64,000 nt of DNA, taken from contig CAZXHT010000006.1 in assembly GCA_964640665.1 (NCBI GenBank), positions 1 through 64,000 of the forward strand. Direction: 5' to 3'. Source of the DNA: DATKYQ01 sp964640665. Its GTDB lineage: Bacteria; Myxococcota; B64-G9. The number at the start of each line of letters is the position of its first letter. Within the stretch, counting starts at the first letter, position 1. The notes beneath the pieces are model-generated. The model was not told where the DNA came from. It did not search any database and was given only the letters and a program-made list of their open reading frames with translations. The position numbers and the translations under genes are program-made. Shown here one piece after another: positions 1 to 7,858 of this stretch.

Positions 1-391
1 GACCAAAGAGGTACAATAGGCCGCCGCCGACCGAGACCATCCAGGCATCGAGTTCATTGACCACGAAAAGACGCCCGCCCCCGGCATTCAGGTAGGGCGT
101 AATATCCAGGTCGGGCAGGGGAATGAATCGCAGGCCGCCCTCGAGCAAGACTAGAGTCGGATCGCCGCCGCCGGTCTGGACGAGAGGGGAGATCGACAGC
201 TCCAGCCCGTGTAGAACGAAGAAGCCGAAGGAACCGTTGAACGAAAAGGTAACGCCCTCTTCTCCGCCGCGCAGTCCAAGCCCCGCGCCGGCGCGCATGG
301 TGCCCATTTCGAAGCGTGCACCGGCCGGACCATCAATGGCCAGCACCAGGCAGGCTGCCAGAAGTCCTGCTGTCGCGAGTTTGAGTCTCAT
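1..391 (-). CDS. outer-membrane beta-barrel protein, partial (C-terminus beyond window)
   Basis: Reading the minus strand from the ATG at 391-389 gives an open frame to the left edge (130 residues visible). It starts with a signal peptide: two basic residues, a hydrophobic core rich in Leu and Ala, then an AGA-like cleavage site near residue 24. After that the protein is Gly-rich with alternating hydrophobic residues in short stretches, as in small porin-like barrels whose strands are split by Gly turns. I infer an outer-membrane barrel of the OmpA/opacity-like kind; no specific family is recognised. It is divergent from the subtilase gene, with about 100 bp between the two starts. The 3' end is cut off, so length and terminal residue cannot be judged. 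Confidence 0.6.
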   Translation of the reverse strand, partial: MRLKLATAGLLAACLVLAIDGPAGARFEMGTMRAGAGLGLRGGEEGVTFSFNGSFGFFVLHGLELSISPLVQTGGGDPTLVLLEGGLRFIPLPDLDITPYLNAGGGRLFVVNELDAWMVSVGGGLLYLFG

Positions 392-433
392 GGTACGAAT
401 ATACTAACGCATTAGCCCGCGACGCGCCATGCC

Positions 434-463
434 TTGACGAATTTTTCATAGCACCTGTAGAAT
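434..463 (+). promoter_or_regulatory. sigma-70-type promoter for the subtilase operon
   Basis: TTGACG at 434-439 and TAGAAT at 458-463 are separated by 18 bp; each matches the consensus at 5 of 6 positions. The predicted start lies about 25 bp upstream of the subtilase ATG, leaving room for the GGGGAAGAAGGG-like ribosome binding region. The same TTGAC(A/G)/TAGA(A/C)T style is seen in front of rpsL. Confidence 0.5.
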
Positions 464-495
464 CTTGCAGTCACGGGGGAAGAAGGGAAGATCCG

Positions 496-2853
496 ATGAA
501 GAAAGGTTTTCTGATCGTCTCGATAGTCTTCCTCGGCGGGCCGTTTGTTTCGGCCGGGCCATTTTATATCAACAGCCACGGGGCCAGGGTCGATCTGAGG
601 CCGGCTGCTGCCACACGCGCGACCGGCAGCCCGGTGGAGGGCGAACTGGTTTTCTCGGTGCCCGGCAGCCGGCTTACCTTCTCTCTCGGCAGCCGGCTGA
701 TCGTCAGGCTGCGGGAAGGGCAAGACCCTGAGACAGTTTTCGCCGCCACCGGGATCGAGGTCGTGCGCGAGTTGGGCCATGACGGGACTACTTACCTGTG
801 CCGGGCGGCCGACGCCCATGCGGTTCTGGCGGCTTCGGTCGCCGTAAGCGGGCAAGACGGGGTCGAGTGGGCCCTGCCTGATTTCCGCGTGCCGATCACG
901 CTTTACTACCAGCCGAACGATCCTTACTACGGTGACCAGTGGCATCACCACCAGGCCTCCGGCGCCGACATCGGCTCACAGGACGCCTGGGACATCACCC
1001 GGGGGGACAGCCGGGTGGTCGTGGCCGTGATCGACACGGGGGTGGACACCGGCCACCCGGACCTGGACGCGGCGCGCATGGTGACGGGTTACAACGCTGT
1101 CAACGGCTCCAACGATCCCACTCCCCTGAGTGGCTCGATCGACGGTCATGGCACTTGCTGTAGCGGCGAAGTCCTGGCCGTCGCCGACAACGGTGAAGGC
1201 GGGGCGGGTGTTTGTCCCGCTTGCAGCCTGATGCCGATCAAGATGATGGACGGCCAGTCAAGCCAGGCACAGTTGTCGAACGGTTATCTGGCCATTCAGT
1301 ACGCCAGCGACCATGGCGCCTGGGTGCTTTCCAATTCCTGGGGCATCGACGAACAGGTCACCGGGCAGGTCGATATGCAACCCTTCTACCAGGCCGTTCA
1401 GGACGCGGTGAACAACGGCCGCGGCGGCAAAGGCGCGGTGGTGCTGTTTGCCTCGGGCAACGGTAACCCATATACCGGCCAGGCCGAGTCAATCGGCGCG
1501 CACGAGTTGCAGGCCCAGTCCTATGTCATGGCCGTGGGAGGCACGGGGCCGAACGACACGGTTGTCAGTTACTCGGATTATGGACCCAATCTCTCGGTGA
1601 CGGCGCCCACCGGCGCGGTCAACATGAGCGACCCGCAGATCGTGACTATCGACGTGCGCGGAGACGGCGGTTTCTCCAGGGGCGGCTGGTACTACACCAT
1701 GGGTTTTTTTGGTGACCAGAAGACGGATTTCCAGGAGATCGACTCGACCGGCAACTACACCCGGTATTTCAACGGCACCTCGGCGGCATGTCCGATAGCA
1801 GCGGGTGTGGTGGCGCTGGTCTTCTCGGCCAACCCCGATCTTACAGGCGCCGAGGCCCGGACGATCGTCGAGCAGACGGCCGACAAGGTCGGCGGCGCTT
1901 ACGATTCAAACGGTCACGACGATCACTACGGCTTCGGCAGGGTAAACGCCGCCCGGGCGGTCAGGGTGGCCACGTTGGGTTTGGACAATCCAGACGGCAT
2001 GGCCTGCGCCGAGGATATAAATTGCGCATCGGGGGCCTGCCACGTATCGGGAAGCGCCGCCGAGGGAACATGTATTACGCCTTGCACAAGCGCCGCCGAC
2101 TGTCCGCAGGGCAACACCTGCGAGGACTTGGGCGATGGAACCATGGCTTGCTCGCCGCATTGCGACTCGGACGACGAGTGCGTCGCCCCGCAACTTTGCC
2201 TGCCTTCCGGCGGCGACAGCAGTTGCCAGGCCATCCAGTGCACGGACGGCAGCGAGTGCCCGGCCGGCACGGCCTGCCCGCTTGAAGGCGGGATCTGCCG
2301 GCGAACGTGCTCCGGCGACGCAGATTGTACGCAGCCCGCTTTGTGCCTGCCGGGCGGCGGCGGCGACCTGTGTATGGAGATTGCCTGTATTGATGGAAGC
2401 GAGTGCCCAACCGGCACGGCTTGTCCGTCGGGCGGCGGAATCTGTCGGCGTATCTGCGGTTCAGACGCCGATTGCGAGGCTCCCGACCTTTGCCTGCCTG
2501 CGGGGAACGGCGACCTGTGCCAGACGATTGTCTGCACGGACGGCAGCGAATGTCCGGCCGGCACGGCTTGTCCGGCGGGTGGCGGAAACTGCCTGCGGGT
2601 TTGCGAATCTGACGGCGACTGCGCGGCGCCGGCATTGTGCTTGCCTGCGGGGAGCGGCGATCTGTGCCAGGAGTTGATTTGCGCGGTTGATGGTGACTGT
2701 CCCGAGGGTACCGAGTGCGGCTCTGACGGCATCTGCGAGCGTCCAGGAGGAGGGGGCGGCTGCGGTTGCGCTGCTGCGAAAAGTAGTCAAGCGGGTTTGA
2801 GCGTTTTGCTGGTGCTGTTCGGGCTGTGCCTCGCGCGGCGAAGGAAGAACTGA
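496..2853 (+). CDS. secreted subtilisin-like serine protease with Cys-rich repeats and MYXO-CTERM-type tail
   Basis: This 785-residue protein has a signal peptide (residues 1-20), a propeptide-like N-terminal region, and a peptidase S8 domain at about 165-495. The catalytic triad is visible: Asp180 in VAVIDTGVD, His218 in DGHGT and Ser429 in NGTSAACP, with oxyanion Asn322 in ASGNGN. Residues 504-750 form a Cys-rich region with about five tandem units of the type C-x-DGSECPxGTACP...C...DADC..P.LCLP. The protein ends with a Gly-Cys-Gly-Cys patch, a hydrophobic helix and RRR, which is the layout of MYXO-CTERM sorting tails in myxobacterial surface proteins. I infer export and outer-surface anchoring. 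Its stop overlaps the start of the next gene (TGATG), so translation of the two is probably coupled. Confidence 0.93.
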   Translation: MKKGFLIVSIVFLGGPFVSAGPFYINSHGARVDLRPAAATRATGSPVEGELVFSVPGSRLTFSLGSRLIVRLREGQDPETVFAATGIEVVRELGHDGTTYLCRAADAHAVLAASVAVSGQDGVEWALPDFRVPITLYYQPNDPYYGDQWHHHQASGADIGSQDAWDITRGDSRVVVAVIDTGVDTGHPDLDAARMVTGYNAVNGSNDPTPLSGSIDGHGTCCSGEVLAVADNGEGGAGVCPACSLMPIKMMDGQSSQAQLSNGYLAIQYASDHGAWVLSNSWGIDEQVTGQVDMQPFYQAVQDAVNNGRGGKGAVVLFASGNGNPYTGQAESIGAHELQAQSYVMAVGGTGPNDTVVSYSDYGPNLSVTAPTGAVNMSDPQIVTIDVRGDGGFSRGGWYYTMGFFGDQKTDFQEIDSTGNYTRYFNGTSAACPIAAGVVALVFSANPDLTGAEARTIVEQTADKVGGAYDSNGHDDHYGFGRVNAARAVRVATLGLDNPDGMACAEDINCASGACHVSGSAAEGTCITPCTSAADCPQGNTCEDLGDGTMACSPHCDSDDECVAPQLCLPSGGDSSCQAIQCTDGSECPAGTACPLEGGICRRTCSGDADCTQPALCLPGGGGDLCMEIACIDGSECPTGTACPSGGGICRRICGSDADCEAPDLCLPAGNGDLCQTIVCTDGSECPAGTACPAGGGNCLRVCESDGDCAAPALCLPAGSGDLCQELICAVDGDCPEGTECGSDGICERPGGGGGCGCAAAKSSQAGLSVLLVLFGLCLARRRKN

Positions 2854-3845
2854 TGGATCGCAGAACGTTTGTCAAGAGTGTCGGGCTTTCGCTGACGATG
2901 GGCGCGACGAGCAGCGCCTGCGCCAAGGAGAAGCGGCCCGCAGTGCGCAAGACGTCGAGTACCTCCCGGGTTGCCGTGATGACCGATGCCGGAGTGCGTA
3001 AAAACGGCGGACTGAATGCAGGGCGGGTCAAGGCACTTCTGGATCGCGCGATAAAAGGGGCTTTTGGCAGTTCCGATGCGACCAGCGGGCTGGGCGGTAT
3101 TGTCGGCGCAGCCGACGTGGTCGGCGTCAAGCTCAACTGCTTGGCCGGCCCGCCGCTGTCGCCGACACGCGAGTTTACAGACGCCTTGGTCGCGGCCCTG
3201 GTGTCCGCCGGAGTCGCCCCGGGACGGATCGTTTTTTTCGAGCGCGGCGAGCGCGACATTCGCAAGGGTGGCTTCGAGGTAGGCGGGGGCGGCGAGCAGC
3301 CGGCCTTTCTCGGCAACGATAGCCGTGGCGCTGGATACGAGAGAGAACTCGCAGTCTCCGGCCAGGTGGGAAGTTGTCTGAGCCGCATCTTGACCAAAAG
3401 CATCTCGGTGTTGATCAACGTGGGCGTGCTCAAGGATCACAACCTGGCCGGCGTGGGCGTGGCCACCAAGAACCTTTTCGGGCTGATTCACAACCCGAAC
3501 AAGTTCCACGAATACGGTTGCGATCCCTTCGTGGCCGATGTGCTCGCCTTTCCGGTCGTGCAGAAGAAGTTGCGCTTATCGCTGGTCGACGCGCTGACCG
3601 CCCAGTATCACGGCGGGCCGGGTTACCTGCCCGGATACGCCTGGGAGATGAACGGCATTCTGGCTTCGCAGGATCCGATCGCGCTCGACCGGGTAGCCTG
3701 GGATGTGATCGAGAACGAGCGCCGGAAAAAGAGTCTAAAGACCCTGACCGAAGAAAACCGCGCTCCCAAGTGGATTCGCACAGCTGCATCTCGCGGCCTG
3801 GGTCTGGACGATCTTTCGAAAATCAAGATCATCAGAGAGGGTTGA
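2853..3845 (+). CDS. Tat-exported DUF362 domain protein
   Basis: The start is taken at the ATG inside the TGATG overlap with the subtilase stop; an in-frame ATG at 2826 lies within the protease tail and is not needed. The 330-residue product begins DRRTFVKS, a good twin-arginine motif, followed by a hydrophobic stretch ending SSAC, which could be a lipobox. The rest resembles DUF362 proteins: the central GVLKDHNLAGVGVATKN segment, HNPNKFHEYGC and the ILASQDPIALDRVAWDVIE block are typical. DUF362 proteins are often next to redox or Fe-S proteins, but no Cys cluster is present here and the activity is unknown. Cleft position between a secreted protease and a methyltransferase suggests cell-envelope work; this is inference. 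Confidence 0.82.
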   Translation: MDRRTFVKSVGLSLTMGATSSACAKEKRPAVRKTSSTSRVAVMTDAGVRKNGGLNAGRVKALLDRAIKGAFGSSDATSGLGGIVGAADVVGVKLNCLAGPPLSPTREFTDALVAALVSAGVAPGRIVFFERGERDIRKGGFEVGGGGEQPAFLGNDSRGAGYERELAVSGQVGSCLSRILTKSISVLINVGVLKDHNLAGVGVATKNLFGLIHNPNKFHEYGCDPFVADVLAFPVVQKKLRLSLVDALTAQYHGGPGYLPGYAWEMNGILASQDPIALDRVAWDVIENERRKKSLKTLTEENRAPKWIRTAASRGLGLDDLSKIKIIREG

Positions 3846-4501
3846 TGCTCGAGGCGATCGCCGGAAGGTTTCCAAGCGGGCCCACCCGGGGCCCGGCCAG
3901 GGATTGGCTGGCTTTCCAGCGCGGCAAGACCGGGCAGAGGTTGACCCGCTTGATTGGTCGCCGCCCGAGAGTCAGACCGCACCGCGAGGTTCTGTCTGCT
4001 GCGATCGCGGAAGTGCTGCGCATATTCTCCGAGCCTGTCTGTATAGAGACCGGTTGCATTCGCAGGGCGGGGGAGGGTACCGACAGCACCCTGGCCATAG
4101 CCGGGACTCTTGAAGGGCGCGGGCGCTTCTATACCTTTGAACTGCAGCCCGCCCACATAGATGTCTGCAAGTCGGTCTGTGCTGAACACCTTGGCCAGAT
4201 CGAGTTTATCGAAGGCGATGCGGCTCTGAACCTGGCCGAGCACAAGCGCGCGGAAATATTTAATGAGTTGCATTTTGCCTTTCTCGACTCGGCCGACGAT
4301 CCCGCAATAACCATGGCCGAGTTCAAGGCCGTCGAGGATCTCTTCGTTCCCGGTTCGCTTCTGATAGTGGACGACGCCGTGCGCGGGGTGAAGGGCCGAT
4401 TGATCAAGCCCTACCTGCGCGCCAACCCCGCCTGGCGCACGCGCCTGGTCTTCGCCGGCAATGGAATGTTGCTGGCCCGCCACGAGGGTGACACGGCGTA
4501 G
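3845..4501 (+). CDS. class I SAM-dependent methyltransferase-like protein
   Basis: The ATG overlaps the stop of the DUF362 gene in a second TGATG junction and gives 218 residues. The central and C-terminal part has the order expected for a Rossmann methyltransferase of the Methyltransf_24 type: VCIETGCIR (degenerate motif I, residues about 65-73), an acidic strand end in FYTFELQP, FIEGDA, then FAFLDSADDP and SLLIVDDAV. The glycine loop is weaker than usual, so SAM binding is likely but not certain. It is the third gene of the operon after the subtilase and DUF362 genes, and is followed after 7 bp by a convergent gene. Substrate unknown. Confidence 0.7.
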   Translation: MLEAIAGRFPSGPTRGPARDWLAFQRGKTGQRLTRLIGRRPRVRPHREVLSAAIAEVLRIFSEPVCIETGCIRRAGEGTDSTLAIAGTLEGRGRFYTFELQPAHIDVCKSVCAEHLGQIEFIEGDAALNLAEHKRAEIFNELHFAFLDSADDPAITMAEFKAVEDLFVPGSLLIVDDAVRGVKGRLIKPYLRANPAWRTRLVFAGNGMLLARHEGDTA

Positions 4502-4508
4502 CCTGTTG

Positions 4509-6809
4509 TCAGTCGCTGTCTTTTGACACTGCCAGGTTCATAAGACCGGCAATTGCCGTAAGCAGTGCCAGCAGCAGGCAGGTGTGGAGCCGGCCGAGGA
4601 CCGGGATCAACATGACTCCGGCCAGGAAGGCTCCGGCGGCGGCGCCCAGGTGATCGGCCGCATCCAGGGCGCCGGCGGCGGAACCCACCGGGCGGCCGGA
4701 GCGCACCGCGATCTGGCCCGCCAACGGAAAGACCATCCCGGCCCCGGCCCCGGCGGCGAGGATCAAAAACAATATATAAACTTGCTCGATCCAGAGCGGC
4801 ATCAGCATGAGAAAACCCGAAGCGAGCAACAATGGCAAGGCTGCGGAGAATGCGGACAGCGCTAAAAGCACGCCGGCAAGCAGGCCGGACGAGCCCGGCT
4901 TGTGCCCGAGTCTGCGCTCGATGGCGTAAGAACCCGCCGCCAGGCCGGCCATGAAGCAGGCCACGATCAGGCCCATCTCGCGGAAGAGGCTTCCCAGCAT
5001 CGACTGGTAAGCGAAGGTCAGCACAAGTTCGACGGTCATGCCGTACGCCCCGACCACCAGCAGGGCGAAGGTGGCGGCACGCCGCGCGCGGACCGATCTT
5101 TTTGTTCGGCCGGCGACAACCCTCACGGCAAACGCGGCCGCTAGAACGAGCACGGCGAGATACCAGACCCAGACGGGCAGATGAATGGCCCCGCCCAGCC
5201 AGGCGGCGCTTGACTCACCCATCAGGTGTGCCCAGCGCACGATGCTCTGCAGATAGGTCACCGGTCTGGCGTCGGTGTTGCCGAACGCGACGCCGCGCTC
5301 GGCGATTTGCTCTTGCAGGTCTGAGACCAGGTTCGACTGAAAGAGCACCTTGAAGTGATGCCGGGTGAAGCCGGGGTCGTTGATACCTCGGGCCTGGTAG
5401 CGATCTCCCAACCGATCCGGGTCGGCCAACAACACGCCCGCGGCGTCGCTGGCCGTAAAGAAGCTTTCTTGTCCGGGAAGCACTTCGACGTGTGTAAAAA
5501 CCTTGGCCAGTGTGGCCTGTACGGTGTGCACCAGTGAGGCGGTCTCACGGCCCAGGTAGTTCGCGCTCGAGGAAAGTCTGGTTATGAACACCCCGCCCGG
5601 CGCGAGTCGCGAGCGGGCCAGCTCGAAGAACTCACTCGTAAAAAAACGATTGCGAGCCGCCGTGGTCGGGTCGGGCACATCCGCGAAGATCACGTCCCAG
5701 TCCGTGTCCGACTGACGCAGGAAACGCCGCCCGTCTGTCAGGTGCATACGCAGACGCGGATCGTTTTTGGCTTTTCTTATGACGGGATCGAGACTGGACT
5801 CGACCAGCCCGTTCACACCGGGGTCGATTTCAACAAGATCGAGGCGCTCGACCGGATACATCAATGCCGGCGGCAGGAACTCGAAGGACGCCGAGCCCAG
5901 AAGCAGAACCCGGCGGGGCCGGGGATGTTCGTTCATCACCAGGTGGGCCCGCGGGCGGGAGCGGTAAGGATCGGGAAACGTGCGTGTAACCTTGCCGTCG
6001 GCGAAGAGGGTGAATTGCCCGCCGGATCGACCGAGGTCGAGATATTGGTATGGTGTGTCGGCCCAGCCGATTCGCTCATTGCCGCTGCCGAGCTGATCGA
6101 AGCGCACCAACGCCAAAGCAGCGTCCAGACGTCCCAGCCCGCCGCCGAGGAGAGCGACAGCGGCTATCATAAATAGTGTTCCCAATGCCAAGGCAAAGAT
6201 TCTGGCTTGGTGCCAGCCGAACCATACCAGGCTGATAATCAGCGGTAGACCGGTAATACAGATCGACTCGAGGGTTGTGACCTGTCCGGCCAGCAATATC
6301 CCGACCGCCAGGCCACCCACAATTGCGCCTGCGGATTCGAAGACGTATGCGCGACCGATGGCCCGTGAATCGTCAATGCCGGCGGCGATCCGGCAGACCA
6401 GTGGGAAAGCCAAGCCGATCAATATCGCGAAGGGAACGATTAGCAATAACCCGCTCACAAGCAGGCTGGTCAGACCGGGAACCTCACCCGGCCCCACTCC
6501 CAAAAGACCGCGCCAGATTCTGAGAAGCGTTATCAGGCCGGGCAGTAGAATGAACATGAACGTGCCGCAGGATAAGAGCCAGACGCCGGAGTGTTTCATG
6601 CGTTGGGCCAGGCGTCCCCCGGCCAGTGCACCGGCGACGATGCCGGTAAACCAGCAGGCCAGGATGACGCCCAGGCAGAGTTCGTTTCCGGAGAAGACGA
6701 CCAGGAATTCGCGGATGTAATTGACCTGCGCGGCGGTCGCGAAGCAACCCAGACCCGCCATGACAGGGACAAGCCGTCTCAGCGGGATGGCTGGTGCAGG
6801 CACGTTCAC
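4509..6809 (-). CDS. membrane protein with embedded spermidine-synthase-like domain
   Basis: The 766-residue product has about six to seven hydrophobic helices (residues 12-225), a soluble domain (about 240-480) and again about seven helices to the C-terminus, an arrangement known as fused MFS/spermidine synthase. The soluble part keeps landmarks of polyamine aminopropyltransferases: QYLDLG, an LVEIDP acidic strand (328-330), TDGRRFL and FADVPDPTT with the Asp where the catalytic Asp lies. The SAM/dcSAM glycine loop is GSASFEF instead of a GGGxG motif, so true aminopropyl transfer is doubtful. The GTG start at 6809 is the first in frame and has no clear Shine-Dalgarno sequence; a slightly different start is possible. 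Function beyond the fold is unknown. Confidence 0.75.
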   Translation of the reverse strand: MNVPAPAIPLRRLVPVMAGLGCFATAAQVNYIREFLVVFSGNELCLGVILACWFTGIVAGALAGGRLAQRMKHSGVWLLSCGTFMFILLPGLITLLRIWRGLLGVGPGEVPGLTSLLVSGLLLIVPFAILIGLAFPLVCRIAAGIDDSRAIGRAYVFESAGAIVGGLAVGILLAGQVTTLESICITGLPLIISLVWFGWHQARIFALALGTLFMIAAVALLGGGLGRLDAALALVRFDQLGSGNERIGWADTPYQYLDLGRSGGQFTLFADGKVTRTFPDPYRSRPRAHLVMNEHPRPRRVLLLGSASFEFLPPALMYPVERLDLVEIDPGVNGLVESSLDPVIRKAKNDPRLRMHLTDGRRFLRQSDTDWDVIFADVPDPTTAARNRFFTSEFFELARSRLAPGGVFITRLSSSANYLGRETASLVHTVQATLAKVFTHVEVLPGQESFFTASDAAGVLLADPDRLGDRYQARGINDPGFTRHHFKVLFQSNLVSDLQEQIAERGVAFGNTDARPVTYLQSIVRWAHLMGESSAAWLGGAIHLPVWVWYLAVLVLAAAFAVRVVAGRTKRSVRARRAATFALLVVGAYGMTVELVLTFAYQSMLGSLFREMGLIVACFMAGLAAGSYAIERRLGHKPGSSGLLAGVLLALSAFSAALPLLLASGFLMLMPLWIEQVYILFLILAAGAGAGMVFPLAGQIAVRSGRPVGSAAGALDAADHLGAAAGAFLAGVMLIPVLGRLHTCLLLALLTAIAGLMNLAVSKDSD

Positions 6810-6817
6810 TTCACAAG

Positions 6818-6895
6818 CCTATGACGTCGGCACCTTTTCCACCAGAGAATAGAACGTCTCGAGGCCCTGCTCGAACCTGGCAGGATTTCCGCCGC
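6818..6895 (-). pseudogene. 78-bp decayed copy of the alaS 3' end
   Basis: This stretch matches 7781-7858, the last 25 codons and stop of alaS, at 67 of 78 positions without gaps (counted by eye). Read on the minus strand it still encodes GNPARFEQGLETFYSL and ends in the same Thr-Ser-stop, against GDPARFEQGRKAFYSL in alaS. It begins directly behind the HAD gene stop and is in that gene's frame. The HAD gene is therefore bracketed by two direct copies of the alaS tail, which suggests an old duplication or insertion event. It has no start of its own and is presumably not translated. Confidence 0.75.
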
Positions 6896-6896
6896 A

Positions 6897-7730
6897 CTAC
6901 TTGCATCGCCGCAAGGCTTCCGCCACGCCACCGGCCCCGCAGGCGGCCACGGTGTGGTATTTTTGCCTAAGCATCGCCGGTGCCCCGGCTACCACAAAGG
7001 CCTGCCCCGCCCAACTCAGCATGTCTTCGTCATTGTGATCGTTGCCTATTGCCACGACCTGGTCGGGCGCCAATCCCAGCCAAGCGCAAAGCCTGGCACA
7101 GGCGGCGGCCTTGGAGACCTGAACCGGAAAAATTTCCACCCAGGTTGAGGCGTGATCGATGGGCGAGGTCGTTCGGATGATGCTGCAGTCGGGCAAGCAT
7201 TCGCGCAAGTTGATATGTACTTCGTGACCCTTGGCGGGCAGCACGGCGATGAACTGCCCCACTCTTTCCGGCTGCTTTTCGGATCCCCCACAAAGCCAAG
7301 ACCGCTTTCGAGCAAGCTCTTCCCGCCGGTCCATGTCGGGATTGTCTGCGCCTGACAAGCGCTTGATGGCGAAGTAGTGGTTGTCGGGCACGGGTCCATG
7401 CCGGCTGAAGTCCAGCCTGGCCTCTGACAAAACCTGCTCCACTCGCCTTGCCTGCTCATCTTCGAAGTTGTGGACTTCGAGCCAGGCGCTGTCTTTTAGC
7501 CCCCAACAACCGGCCCCCGAGGCCACAAGCCAGTAATCCAGTTGGGCCGCCAGATTCCCCGGCATCGCGGACTGCAAAGAAGCCATGGAGCGCCCGGTCA
7601 CCAGGGCACGCACCAAACCCCTGGCCCCTGCATCGCGCAGCGCATCAATGTCATCGAGACCCAAGCTACCGTCGGGCCCGCGCAATGTGCCGTCGAAATC
7701 CAGGGCCACAAGTCCCTCGGGCTTGTTCAT
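6897..7730 (-). CDS. HAD-superfamily (Cof-like) sugar phosphatase
   Basis: The 277-residue protein has HAD motif I as VALDFDGTLRG (residues about 9-19), motif II in LVTGRS, a Lys in VSKAAA (motif III) and motif IV in GNDHNDEDML. The long cap between motifs II and III is typical of the type C2 cap (Cof, sucrose-phosphate or mannosyl-3-phosphoglycerate phosphatase-like). It probably dephosphorylates a sugar phosphate; the substrate cannot be told. The ATG at 7730 is chosen because GGAG lies 5 bases upstream; a GTG two codons earlier is also in frame. The gene lies downstream of alaS on the same strand and is followed directly by a remnant of the alaS 3' end. Confidence 0.85.
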   Translation of the reverse strand: MNKPEGLVALDFDGTLRGPDGSLGLDDIDALRDAGARGLVRALVTGRSMASLQSAMPGNLAAQLDYWLVASGAGCWGLKDSAWLEVHNFEDEQARRVEQVLSEARLDFSRHGPVPDNHYFAIKRLSGADNPDMDRREELARKRSWLCGGSEKQPERVGQFIAVLPAKGHEVHINLRECLPDCSIIRTTSPIDHASTWVEIFPVQVSKAAACARLCAWLGLAPDQVVAIGNDHNDEDMLSWAGQAFVVAGAPAMLRQKYHTVAACGAGGVAEALRRCK

Positions 7731-7780
7731 GATCACTCCGTGAAGACGCGTAACTTGGAGGTCTCTACGGCACCCGGTTT

Positions 7781-7858
7781 CCTATGACGTCAGCGTCTTT
7801 TCCAACAGAGAATAGAATGCCTTGCGGCCCTGCTCGAACCTGGCTGGATCACCGCCGC
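7781..7858. repeat. intact partner of the alaS-tail direct repeat
   Basis: This 78-bp segment is the 3' end of alaS including its stop. A copy with 11 substitutions lies at 6818-6895 in the same orientation. Similarity stops right at the alaS stop codon on one side. Confidence 0.75.

Noticed and set aside
2180..2720. Tandem repeats in the subtilase gene as a CRISPR-like array
   Set aside because: They are in-frame coding repeats of a Cys-rich protein domain, with no constant repeat and unique spacer pattern.
2075..3433. 452-residue minus-strand frame across the subtilase and DUF362 genes
   Set aside because: Arg/Pro/Ser-rich composition of an antisense frame in GC-rich DNA; both plus-strand genes are well supported.
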